A DNA stretch of 64,000 nucleotides, taken from positions 55,256,898 to 55,320,897 of the forward strand of contig OY288250.1 of the NCBI GenBank assembly GCA_958450325.1, given 5' to 3'. Shown piece after piece: positions 12,129-22,817 of the stretch (its first letter is position 1; every line of letters starts with the position of its first letter). The translations under genes were made by a program, and so were the position numbers. The notes below the pieces were generated by a model that did no database searches, was not told the origin of the DNA, and saw nothing but the letters and a program-made list of their open reading frames with translations. Source of the DNA: Agrostemma githago (lineage: Eukaryota > Streptophyta > Magnoliopsida > Caryophyllales > Caryophyllaceae).

Positions 12129-12320
12129 CCGTCCCGATCGGGATGATCGGTCCCGGTCGGGATGTCTCACCCATCCCGGTCGGGACGCTTCCTTCCCGGT
12201 CGGGACGGACCTCCAGTGAGCTCGAATTTGTGCACCCCCATCCCGATCGGGATGACTCCCTCCCGAACGGGATGCCACGCCCGTCCCGGTCGGGACGCCT
12301 CTTCCCGGCCGGGATGGGTC
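12129..12320. repeat. Palindrome array inside element 2
   Basis: Eight or so units with cores CCCGATCGGGA, CCCGGTCGGGA or CCCGAACGGGA in about 190 bp. This is the same motif type as in the LTR, but in the transcribed body between protease and the internal purine tract. Element 4 has a shorter counterpart at 57221-57282. Confidence 0.8.
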
Positions 12321-12613
12321 TTCTTCACCTTCCACAATCCCAAAAGCTTGCTCCAAGCTTCAAAAACCCGATCCTCGTGCTTATAACCCAAGCTCTTTCA
12401 TAGCCATTCTTCTCTAGGAAGCATTCTCACTTCATACCTATCAAACAAACTCAAACTCAACATCAAACTCTCTCCCTCGCATCGCTCATCAATGATCCAA
12501 TATTACAAGAATTCACCAAGATAAACCAAAGAAAATACAATACAAGGATATATACAATGAGACGGTTCTTGTGGAACTCCGTCAAACCAAGATGGTGCAT
12601 TCTTCATTCTTTT

Positions 12614-15600
12614 TCAACAACCATGACCAATTCCATCCCCATCAAGGGCACGTAGGAACAAGTCAAAGGCCCTAGCAAAGTCTTCAATCAAGCTCGATAT
12701 ATAACCGTCCACGAACCAAGGCTCTTCATGTCCTTGCATCGACGTTCCCGGGGCATCCCGATCTTCCAACCTTAATGGCTTGAACTTGTATTTTTGATCT
12801 TTCGGGATATACCCGAACGTCCACCGGTCTTCATGTGGCCCCAAGGGAGGCTCATCCTTCTCCTTGCTTTGCAACTTGTCATCAAGCCCATGATATGGGC
12901 ACTCATCCTCCTCACTCTCGGAGTCATCATCTTCAAGTACATAAGAATACTTCTTCAAGCTTTGTCCCGGTTCACCCCCTAGATCGATGTCTTTCTTGGC
13001 TTGGATCATATTGCATGACTCATCGCTAGTAGGCGAAGTGTTGCCTTGGAGGTCGAACACTATCTTTTCCTCGCCTAACTCAAATGTGATCCTACCGTTC
13101 TTCACATCGATCATGGCACCCGCGGTGTGTAGAAATGGGCGCCCAAGGATAATGGGAGTGATGGCATCCTCCGGCAGGTCGAGCGCAATGAAGTCGACCG
13201 GAATGAAGAATTTTCCGACTCGTACCGGTACGTCCTCTAACATTCCTAATGGTCGATTGAATGATTTATCGGCCATTTGGAGGGTGAGGGACGTACATTT
13301 CAACTCCTTCATTCCGAGTCGGCAACAAATAGAATAGGGAATGATGCTCACACTCGCGCCCAAGTCACATAACGCATTCTTGATCAAGAAGTTGCCTATG
13401 GTGCAAGGGATCGAAAAACTACCCGGATCCTTCAACTTCGGAAGCGTGGAACCTTGGATAAGCTCGCTCACCACCCTCGTGAACGCTACGGTCTCTTCCT
13501 TGTCGACGGATCTCTTCCTAGCTAAGATTTCTCTCATAAATCTTCCATATGCCGGGATTTGGGTAAGTAATTCGGTGAACGGGACACTAACATCCAACTT
13601 CTTCACAATGTTAAGGAACTTGTCGTATTGAGTGTCCACCTTAGTCTTCATTTGCCTTGATGGGAAAGGCAACTTGATTTGGTACTTGTTTTGCTCACTA
13701 GGGGTGGACTCTTCAAAGGACACTTTCCTTTTTCCCTTGTCTTTCTCTTGAAGTGGGGGAGGGTTGTCTTCTTGGGGTTTTTCAACTTCCCATAAAACTT
13801 GTTCCTTCATTGGATTATCAAAGCTTGATTCTTCTTGAGTTGGAGATGCCATTTCCTTTGTCGGTTCTTGCATTGGCTCTTGCTCACTAGGATATGGAAG
13901 TGGGTCATAGGATGTACCTCTCCTTGTGGTGATAGCATTTACATGCTCAAATGTCGGTGTTTCACCTTGAGAAGGTAATTGCCCCTTTTGCCTTGAGGAG
14001 CTCCCCGAAGCGAGTTGCGATACTTGAGTCTCAAGCATCTTCATACGGGCATCTCTCATCGTGTTTTCCCCTTGAATATAAGTGAAGAGCTCTTGTTGAT
14101 TTCTTGCCATATCCATTTGACTTTTTTGCACATCTTGAGTATTCTTTTGCATATCTTGATTACTCCTTTGCATTTCCATCAAAGTCTTTTGAAGGTCAAA
14201 ATCCCGAGGTGGGGATGATGGATTATGTGGAGTATCGGTGATGGCGAGAGGAATGCCATAATCATGAGTAGGAGACCGGCTCCTAGGCTTGCTTTGTTGT
14301 TGATTACCTTGCGTAGCTTGTTGTTGACGGTTCCCTTGGAACCCATGAGAATTTCCTTGATTTAAGGCCTTGGTTGTGGTTTTGTTGTCTTTGAGAGTTT
14401 TGGTTTCCTTGGAAACCGCCTTGATTGAAGTTCCCTTGTTGGAACCCTTGATTGTTGTTGTGGAAGGTACCTTGGTTATTTTGCTTGAAGTTGTTGAAGG
14501 GTCTTGGATTACCCATATAACCTTGGTAACCTTGGTTGTTGTCCCTTAAGGGAGGTGGAACATAGGAACGATGTTGTTGTTGATGTTGAAGTGCTTGTTG
14601 TTGAGGGACTTGATTGGAAGCTTGATATTGATTAGAGTAGGAGGCACCTTGCTTGAACGCTTGAAAGGCGTTCACTTGCTCAATACTTCCTCTACAATTC
14701 ATAGGATCATGACCAACGATTCCACAAGTATCACACATCCCAAAATAAGGCAAAGGAGGTGCAAACTCCAAAGCATTCACTTCTTGAATCGGTTGATGGT
14801 GGAAGGAACTAGTGCCTTGGACTTGGTTGAGGTGGCTTTGGAGCTTCTTGTCAATAGTCTCCATGTGTGTTTTCAATTGAGCTCCAAGGTCAATACTTAA
14901 CTTAGTGATAGCATCAACCTCATGCATACCTCCTCGATGTGCCTTCCTAGGCCTAGAGTATTGCGAATTATGCACCGCCATCTCTTCGATTCTCGCCCAA
15001 GTTTGGTCGTCATCGACCTCGGTAAACCTACCATTGGAACCCATGTTAAGAATAGCTCTTGAGTCCTCATAAAGATCGTTCCAAAATTGTTGAACCAAGA
15101 ACCATTGTGAGAGTCCATGATGGGGGCACGATCTCACCAAAGATTTAAACCGCTCTCAAGCTTCATAAAGGCTCTCTTCATCCCTTTGTTGAAAACCGGT
15201 GATGGAGGCCCTAAGCAAATTTGTCTTTTCCGGAGGGTAAAACTTTTGGTAGAACGCCAAGGCAAGCTTTTTCCAAGTGTCGATGCCCATGGTTGCCCTA
15301 TCGAGACTCTTGATCCATTGCTTCGCTTTTCCAATGAGAGAAAACGGGAAAAGTACCCAACGAATTTGATCTTGAGTAACCCCGGTTTGAGATATAGCGT
15401 CACAATAATCGGAGAAGGTCTCCATATGTTGGTGCGGGTCTTCGGTGGGCAAACCACTAAACGGGCTCCTCTCCACAAGTTGGATAAATTGAGTCTTTGC
15501 CACAAAATTCCCGGTATAGGCTTCCGGTAATGCACTCGGTCCCGGCAAGACATCTTCCGTGAAAGTGGAGTGAGATGAAAACTTCGGCATTCTTGGATAT

Positions 15601-15869
15601 AAGGGATAAGATGGTGGTGTAGACGGTGTTGATGTAGATGAAGAGGGGGAACTAGGAGAAGAAGAGTTACCGAAGGGATTGATGAAGGTCCCTCCGGCCG
15701 TCTCTCGAGGTGACTCGCTAAAGTCGGCTCCTTGAGCTTGCCCTTGATGAGTATTGGTTGCACTTGGTTGAGAGATTCTAACCCGGTTAATCGTCCGTTG
15801 GCGAAAGGCTCGAAAGAGTCTCTCCGGCTCTGGATTAAAGAGATAGAAGTCACCTCCCCTCCTAGGCAT
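12614..15869 (-). pseudogene. Athila-like gag-protease gene with two small lesions
   Basis: Minus strand, start at 15869 (MPRRGGDFYLFN). The gag core has FSGLPTEDPHQHMETF, LFPFSLIGKAKQWIKSL, FYPPEKTNLLRASI and, after the first lesion, SCPHHGLSQWF, all typical of Athila gag. A CCHC knuckle (CDTCGIVGHDPMNC) and a Gln/Asn-rich stretch follow. The next segment has a coiled-coil-like MQRSNQDMQ region, then an aspartic protease with DLGAS (about residue 273 of the 522-aa segment 14182-12614) and the ILGRPF flap-side block. Two lesions break it: an in-frame TGA at 15156-15158 replacing a Trp of the gag core, and one extra base in the T run at 14361-14363. The product would be the capsid/nucleocapsid and protease. 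Everything downstream of protease is missing. Confidence 0.88.
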
Positions 15870-16074
15870 ACACTACACACTAGAACAAACGTGAGAACAC
15901 CTAGTACTTTATGGGCACTAGGCAACGACAATAAACAAGCACAGCTAGAGACAAAGAGAGAAGAAAGCTAAGAAAAGAAGAGAAACTAGAAAATATTCAC
16001 AAGAGAAGATGGAAGAGCACAAAGAAGGGTAACCAAGTCTAGAAATAAGCAAACTAAGTCTAAACAATGCACCG

Positions 16075-16092
16075 TCCCCGGCAACGGCGCCA
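16075..16092 (-). promoter_or_regulatory. Primer-binding site, element 2 (tRNA-Asp type)
   Basis: Minus strand TGGCGCCGTTGCCGGGGA, complementary to the 3' end of plant tRNA-Asp. It lies 3 bp inside the end of the partial LTR at 16096-17014, not next to the outer LTR. Confidence 0.8.
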
Positions 16093-16095
16093 AAT

Positions 16096-17014
16096 TGATG
16101 GTAGGGATTTGTCGCGGATCCCAACCGATCAAGTAAAGTAACCGGCTATTCCTACGGTAGATAGGGCAAGTCGGGTCGAATCCACGGGGACGGTAATGTA
16201 GAGCCTAGACTAAGGTCGCCTAAATACTAGACTAAGTCAACGAGCTAAGCTAAACTAGGAATGGTAGGAGGGGAGAAAACTAGACTAAGACTAAGGCTAA
16301 GGAGAAAGCAAACAAGGAAAACGGGCTAGGATTAGGTCGGGGTCAAAAGGGTAACGGAATGGTCAAGGGAGAACTAGAGCGAAGGTGGTAGTAGGGTGAT
16401 CTAGGTTGGTCCGGGCTCTCGCAACTTAGGCCTACCTAGAGGTTCATCCTATAACCCATCTCGGCGACACACATGACAAACGGGGTTCTAGCGCGCTATG
16501 GTGGCCTAGGTCGTATCCGGGCTCTCGCTACTTAGACCGACCTAGGGGTCGTCCTCACTGGGCTCTCGCTATGTAGTGAGGGAACCAAACCCACAAACAA
16601 ACTATCACCCACAAGAGAAAGGCAAGAAAAACAAGCATTTGCAACTACTAGTCATTCAAGCATTTCAGCAAACATGTGATATGCATCAAACCAAGAGGAA
16701 ACCCAAATCTTCAACCAACATCTCCAACAAACCCTTAATCACCCAATTAACTCCCAAATCACCCTACTAACCCTAGCAAGAGTACTACTCTAACATAATC
16801 AAACTAATACTAAAAAGAACAAGAGAAATCAACACAAACATCAAAACAAACATAAACAAACTAGTGAAAACAATAAACAAGAACTAAAGATGAGAACTTA
16901 ATGAATAATAAAGGATTAAGAGTAAAAAGGAAGAGAAGATTGTACCATACTAGTGAAGAATGAAAAGATGAACACTTGTATAAATAAGAACCCAAATAGA
17001 ATCCCAAGGTTGAT
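16096..17014 (-). repeat. Partial LTR of a second subfamily between outer LTR and PBS of element 2
   Basis: This 0.92-kb block is the R-U5 part of an LTR related to that of element 4: it matches the end of 53642-55307 in the CGGTAGATAGGGCAAGTCGG and TAGACTAAGGTCGCCTA segments. It is more distant from the outer LTR of element 2. It starts (minus strand) directly at the terminal CA of the outer LTR at 17015 with a small ATCA overlap, and ends at the PBS. It has two copies of the AAGTTGCGAGAGCCCGG-type motif near 16410 and 16515. Confidence 0.8.
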
Positions 17015-18714
17015 TGATGGTAAGGATTTGTCGTGTATCCTAACCGTCAATAAACTACCGATTACACCTAGTGGGTAGCTAGAGCAAGTCGGGATCGTAT
17101 CCACGAGGACGGTATGGCAAGGTTTAGACTAGGTCGGCCTAAAACAAGACTATGCTACCAAACAAACACAAAGAAACGGTAATTGACAAACTATGGTGGA
17201 GGATAGGTAGGATCTAGACTAATGATGAACTAGCTAAATTAAGATTAAGAGAATTAACTAGAAACAAACTAAACAATGAAACTAATGGAATAATGACTAA
17301 CTAAGAGGATGAACTCAAATAAGGGAAGAAGTGGGGTAGGTCGGGTTCATAGGAGTAGAAGGGTAATTGGGGTGATCAAGGGTATAGGTGTCTCCTAGTC
17401 ACTAGAGTCGGTCCGGGCTCTCACAACTTAGACCGATGTCAAGGTGGGTCCGGGCTCTCGCAACTTAGACCCTAGTCCGCGCTCTCGCGACTAAACTATT
17501 CTCAACATTTCCGCATCATAGACAAACAATGAGAAGATGAGCACAAGTATGGGAAGCATGGCCACTACAACTCATACAAGCATATCAACAAACACATAGA
17601 GTGCCCACAATGTGACTAACAACAAAGATTCACCCTTTTCCCTTAATCAACCCTAATCATCCATAATCTACCCCTAATCCCCCTACTAACCCCACAAGAA
17701 GACTACTCACTCATGATGAAGAATAAAACAACCATAACAAGAGAAAATATCATCACAAAACAAACATCCATAATGAATAACAAGAACAATAACAATCTCA
17801 ATATAAAAAGATAGAAACAAGATTAAATAACTAAGGACAAGAGTAAGAAAGATTATACCAACACTAGGAAGATGAAAAGATGCAATCTTGTATAAATAAG
17901 AACCCAAAATAAACCCCAAGGATGTCAAGCTTGGAGAATTCTTCAAGAACTTCTTAATACAAGAACTAATTACAATAGATTAACTAAGGATTAACAAAGA
18001 TTAAAGGAAGATTAAACTAATGATGAAACTAAATCTAGGGTTTTAGGGTTTTTGAGAGGCTTAAGGAATGCTAAACTATCATAAGATGTGTTACTAATAC
18101 AAGAAGGGAGTATATATATGGGTACAAGAATGAAGGAGAAAAAAGAAAAGAGCCCGTGCTGCCCCTGTAGCGTCCCGACCGGGACGGGATCATCCCGACC
18201 GGGACGGGATCATCCCGACCGGGACGGCCCTGTCATCCCGACCGGGACGGCCCTGTCATCCCGACCGGGACGGCCCTGTCATCCCGACCGGGACGGGTTG
18301 GTCCCGTCCGGGATGGGCTCACAGTGGCCTTCTTCAAAGCGCACCTCATCCCGAACGGGATGAGGCCATCCCGAATGGGATGGGTCTTGTAGGCCTCCCT
18401 TTAGAGCTCTTTGGTCCCTCCTAGCCTCTTATGGGTTTCTCGCCGATTCTCGGGATCGGGTCTCGGAGGCTCGGGATTGGGTCCCAAGGTCTCGGGGTCG
18501 ATTCCAAGGCATCGAGTCATCGCTTCTTTACTCCGTTGGCTCCAAAATGTGTATGTATAGAGTCGGAATCGCTCCAACTCTTCCAAATCGGTCTCGGGAA
18601 CCTGAAACGAACTAAAGGAAGTATAAGAAGCCCATAAATCGCTCCCAAGGAGCGATTCCACAAGGAAATGGGACCAAAACATAGTGAAAAAGGCACTACA
18701 AACTACACTTATCA
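17015..18714 (-). repeat. Element 2, 5' LTR
   Basis: 1,700 bp, very similar to the partner at 8001-9620. Most of the 80-bp length difference lies in the palindrome array at 18169-18382. Minus-strand TATA box at about 18111-18118. The LTR is not followed by a PBS but by the partial LTR at 16096-17014. Confidence 0.9.
18169..18382. repeat. Palindrome array in U3, nine units
   Basis: Seven CCCGACCGGGA-type units plus CCCGAACGGGA and CCCGAATGGGA, about 20-23 bp apart. The linker CGGCCCTGTCA occurs three times here and once in the partner LTR, a direct sign of unit duplication or loss. Confidence 0.85.
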
Positions 18715-19050
18715 ATCGTGGTCAACGGTCAACTCGAGTGAAAGTCCCTTGACCAGGTACGGTCAATTCAAAAAATATCATAACCCTTATCGTCAAATAG
18801 GGGAGCAACAATCAAGCTGGTCAGCTAACACCACACTCAGCCTTCCCACATTACAACCTTCAAGACCTTCCCGAGACCCAGGCCAGAGACAGCCCAGAAT
18901 TTTGAGGATTCAAGCTCCATAGGATACCCCTAACCATTAGGGCCAGACATGGAAACCAGATCCCGCATTATCAAAACTTATCCCGATCAAAGTTTGAGCC
19001 ATTTTACTCGACTTCCCCTCGACATAACAAAATTCACAATCACCATACAA

Positions 19051-19206
19051 AGACCCGAGAGCAAAACTCGTTAAAATCCCCGAGAGCAAAACTCGTTAAA
19101 ATCCCCGAGAGCAAAACTCGTTAAAATCCCTGAGAGCAAAACTCGTTAAAATCCCCGAGAGCAAAACTCGTTAAAATTCCCGAGAGCAGAACTCGTTAAA
19201 ATCCCA
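19051..19206 (+). repeat. Six-copy minisatellite (26-bp unit)
   Basis: Unit CCGAGAGCAAAACTCGTTAA plus AATC; CGAG and CTCG arms make each unit a small dyad. Element 3 carries related arrays at 35722-35812 and 35840-35937 with a different linker. Confidence 0.85.
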
Positions 19207-20269
19207 TCCCAATTCTTCTCATTTAAACCAGTTACCAACCCCAAACACGAAAACTCAACTTGCAGTCGGCATAGAACATGTCCAAATAGCTCACACCACC
19301 TCTGGGGGCTACCCCGGAGAACGCTCACAGTCACAGGATCAATATCCTAACCATTCTAGCCCTTTGATCAAGACATCATTGGGAATGCACCTAGCCTGCA
19401 CCGTCAATATGGCTAGTTACACACAAAGTCCTATTAGACTAGGCACCATAATATATCTTCCAATACACTGAACTACGGCTTGGTTTGATTTCACTATACG
19501 TGAATACGTAGGCAGCCTTTCAACAGAGGCACAACCACCCACATTGACACAAATTCAAAAAGCACCATCATTCCGGTCACGACACTGTCATGTTCTCAAC
19601 AGTTAGCTTTGTTGTCCCGGGGGCTTCTCTTAGGCAGAAGTTTTCCTTCCACTCACATAATCCAAAAACTTTCAAAAACTAGCCTCCTTTCTATAGTGTG
19701 TCTTAGTACTCGGCTCAGTCAAAGACAAGAATCTATCAGTACTCGAGGCAATGCTCACTTTGGAAATGTACCCTAAAATCAAAAAATCCAAAAGAACACA
19801 AGTCTACTACTAAGTTCTGTCGTACTACAACAGTCTCATTACAGACTATTGCAATCCCCCCATAGCACATCCTTCCCATTCCGAGGATTCGACCATGTTG
19901 ACACTCGCCTAGGCTACGGAATAGCGCAACTTAAGAGTCTTGTCATCTTAGGTGGCCCATCCCCTACCGAGTCATGGTCTAACCTTTAGAGAGTCAAAGT
20001 CGTGTCTATTAACTCGTCCTCATGCGTCCAGAGTCGAATCTGTCGGTATATCTCCCTCTTCATCTAGGCATACAGGCCTAACCAGAGGACTTTAGGAGTC
20101 CGTGTCAGAATCTGATCAAGAATCAAGTCATCCCAAGCATTCCTATTTCTTCAAAATTTTCGGCATTTTCTAAATTTTCAAAAAAAATCTTTCTCCAAAA
20201 ATCAATCAGTCAAAAAATCATTTCCTTCCCCAGCGTGAGTCAGTATTTTATCTGAATATTACATGCAAT

Positions 20270-20510
20270 TTACAGACAGATACCCCAGCTCCCGAGGAAT
20301 TCTCCAGTGGAAAGGTACAAGCGACATTTTTTGGATGTATCTGTAAACAGGTACACCCGTAGCCTCCAATGCAGGCTCCCACGTAATTCAAAGATGGGAT
20401 GTGTCTGTAAACAGACACACCCATAGCTGCCAAGGCAAGCTCCCGCGCAATTCAAAGATGGGATATGTCTGTAAACAGACAAACCCAAGACTTTTTTAGA
20501 AGAAAGTCCC
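20270..20510 (+). repeat. Three imperfect 60-65-bp tandem repeats with a GTCTGT/ACAGAC dyad
   Basis: Each unit has a version of TCTGTAAACAGACAC (weaker in the first), then CCAAGGCAAGCTCCC or a variant, then AATTCAAAGATGGGAT. The corresponding region of element 3 (about 36990-37110) has only one related unit, so the expansion is specific to element 1. Confidence 0.7.
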
Positions 20511-20676
20511 CGCGACATTATTGACATCTATCCAGGTGTGATTTCTATCTTATGGTTGGCGGGCCCTTCACGCAGGTCTAATGGACTTTAAACGACCCGA
20601 TCGGAAGTCTGCCAGATCTTAATCCTCGATTAGGCCTGGTAGCTACTCTGACTTTCGCCTTGTCCAAGCCTCAGTC

Positions 20677-20689
20677 AGAGAGAAGGCTC
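20677..20689 (+). promoter_or_regulatory. Polypurine tract, element 1
   Basis: AGAGAGAAGGCTC directly before the 3' LTR. Element 3 has AGAGTGGAGGCTC at the same place (37292-37304). Confidence 0.65.
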
Positions 20690-22812
20690 TGTAGACACCC
20701 ACATTTTGACCGCCAGGTGTCTATAGTAGGTCCCACCAAACGCCCGATGATGATAGGACGCGAACATGCTTTAATGGACTCGGATACGGGCTCGAAATCA
20801 TGGACATTTGGTTTAGGCTTATTATGGAATACATATCTTACAAAACCAACCTCAAATCCAGGCCCAGTGGGTCATTTCGAGTCAAATGAGACTAATTTGG
20901 GTCGATTCCGGCACCAGGAGTAAAACCGTCTTTTTGCGACCGTGTCAAAACCCGGTCGAAAATATTCTCGAGACACACAAGTCAGCCGTGACACCTCACA
21001 TGGTTGATTCGGCCTCCAACTGCTACAAAAATCAGCTTCAAAAAATATTAAACAAATTCGTTTAAGGAAAGAATTCGATCTCAAGTAGGAATTCTATCCG
21101 AAAACCGAATCAGATACCGACCGAGCTCCAAATACTCCGCCAAAACCCCCCAACCAGCCGAGATTCTTGCTTCCCCACCAAGCAACGGAATTTACGTTCC
21201 TCTCGACTTCTTACATTTCCTATCCAAACCGGTGTTTCTTGTTATCCAAGCAAGATACCTCTCCTAAACCTCTGCGCCTATAAATAGGACCCTCCATTCA
21301 ACATTGAAAAGGACCGAAAAAACACAACACATACGATTGTTAGTCACACACATCCTCGACACCTAGCAAAAATAATCTCGACCCACACATCCGAAGGTGC
21401 ACCGAAATACTGTCCAAAAAACCGACGAATCCGACCCCGTCATCCGGCCGAATCCGTTACCTCCCACGTCCAAAAAACCGACACCTTAACTCATCCGCAT
21501 CATCTCGACGCTCCCGTGCCTAAGCCACCGTCCGACGAGCCTTATACCGAGAAAACGAAGCATGTAGGTTGAGGGTGTAAATCAAACCCGACTCTTCCCT
21601 TTTCTCTCCCTCTTTCTCACGTCTTTTTCTTCTTTTTTTTCGTTGTGTCGTCGGTCGTTTCGTATTTTAATATGGGTCGTTCGTCACATATTTTTTATTT
21701 CTAATAATCGATACTAAAAAACTATTTTTTTTAACGTTCTTAAAATACGATATCGATTCTCTAAACGAATATCGTATCTAACAAGAACTAAATTAATTAA
21801 TTCTCGTTGATGCTAATAAAATCATTACATCTTTTTAAACAAAATTCAACGATTTTATACGTGGAGAGAATTAACATCTTTTTCGTTCAAAATTCTTTTT
21901 TTTTACTTTTCGTTCAAAACAAACTTTTTTCAAAACCTTTTCTAAAATCATTTTGACTATTCGATATCGATTTCATAATCGAATATCGAATACGACGAAT
22001 ATCGAAAATATAAATAGAGTATAAATTAATCCATATTTGTACGCGGTTTATAAAAATTAACGATTTTCGACAAAATAAAAAAAAACCCGAACAAACCGCC
22101 ACGCGAGTCGCGCGCCCTCCAGGCGACTCGCGCGGTGGCCTGGTTCGCCGGGTCTGTTTTTCTCGTTTCCTCGCTTTTCTATTTTTTATTCTTTTCGAAC
22201 CTTACATAAAAAGCGACTTTCGCGACATATTTCGATAAATACCTTTTTTTTCGACCTCGGTCAACACGTGTTAATCCATCACGTGTCATTAAATCTTTTT
22301 TCAAATCATGCATATTTTTATTCATTCTTTATTCAATTTATTCGATCGTTACTAACTCGTTTTCTCGTGTTTTTAGCAATTTATTTGTTTCTATCGTTTT
22401 ATTAGACTAAAACGAACGATATCTTAGTAAAGGCCGCTAAGTGCGGGCGGGGTTGGGTGTTCTTAGTGAACTTCCCAACACGTACCCTCACCCCTTACTC
22501 AGAACCATGGTTTCCGGATGTCCCAATCCATTGGCAACGAGAGTCATTCAATACACGATATCCGATAATGTCGGTATCGGTATCGTAATGCAAATGGACG
22601 AACCCAATAAACTCTGACATCGGAAATGGGCCGTACATTGTGCACGGCCCACTACGACATAGAGTGGGCTCGAATGGTTCCGAATAACCACAAAATTCGG
22701 TGGCGACTCCTACTTCGATTTAAATTTCAATTTGACCATCTCATATGGAGATTCATTCGCCGCCCCAAACCCGCGCGTGGCCGCGTTGGGGTGGACCTAT
22801 GTCATGTCCACA
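20690..22812 (+). repeat. Element 1, 3' LTR
   Basis: 2,123 bp, closely similar to 3673-5797 with scattered substitutions and small indels in T runs. TATA box at about 21289-21295. The palindrome block at about 22096-22143 differs by a few bases from its partner. Confidence 0.9.
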
Positions 22813-22817
22813 AATTG

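Larger units (their letters stand above)
9638..12613 (-). other. Element 2 region downstream of protease, non-coding (about 3 kb)
   Basis: This stretch lies where Athila-type elements carry RT, RNase H and integrase, yet none of their motifs appears on either strand. It is colinear in reverse with 56908-59810 of element 4: shared blocks include the pyrimidine/purine-biased tract (10290-10500 with 58930-59110), the segment giving the AGGTGACTTGATTACACCTAGCCC-like stretch (11580-11620 with 57820-57845), an internal purine tract, and a palindrome array. Long low-complexity frames here are composition artefacts. Confidence 0.7.
8001..18714 (-). mobile_element. Element 2: Athila-like gag-protease LTR element without RT or integrase, nested in element 1
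   Basis: Minus-strand element bounded by LTRs at 17015-18714 (5') and 8001-9620 (3'). Perfect 5-bp duplications ATCGT lie at 7996-8000 and 18715-18719. The empty site is visible in element 3 near 35418-35437, where the same sequence runs through uninterrupted. In element order: LTR, a partial LTR of another subfamily (16096-17014), tRNA-Asp PBS, gag, protease, about 3 kb without recognisable coding sequence, purine tract, LTR. No RT, RNase H or integrase motifs were found, so the element is non-autonomous. Gag and protease blocks resemble the Athila lineage of Ty3/gypsy. Confidence 0.92.
18720..20676 (+). other. Element 1 internal region, 3' part (non-coding)
   Basis: Colinear with 35424-37290 of element 3. 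It contains a 26-bp minisatellite (19051-19206), conserved blocks such as CTCTGGGGGCTACCCCGGAG near 19300, and a triplicated segment near the 3' end (20270-20510). No protein-coding region is recognised. Plant Tat/Ogre elements are known for repeat-rich, variable 3' untranslated regions, which fits. Confidence 0.6.
3673..22812 (+). mobile_element. Element 1: non-autonomous LTR retrotransposon (LARD-like), interrupted by element 2
   Basis: Two LTRs of 2,125 and 2,123 bp, starting TGTAGACACCC and ending ATGTCCACA, bound the element. Perfect 5-bp duplications AATTG lie at 3668-3672 and 22813-22817. A primer-binding site follows the left LTR and a purine tract precedes the right one. Removing nested element 2 (8001-18714 plus one 5-bp duplication) leaves about 8.42 kb, nearly the same as element 3 (8,425 bp). 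The roughly 4.2-kb internal region has no gag, protease, RT, RNase H or integrase homology that I can see. PBS type, long LTRs and 3' repeats suggest a relation to the Tat/Ogre branch of Ty3/gypsy; that is inference. Confidence 0.9.

Noticed and set aside
9155..18382. CRISPR-like appearance of regularly spaced palindromic repeats
   Set aside because: This is a eukaryotic nuclear locus; linkers are themselves repeated, units are degenerate and no cas genes exist.
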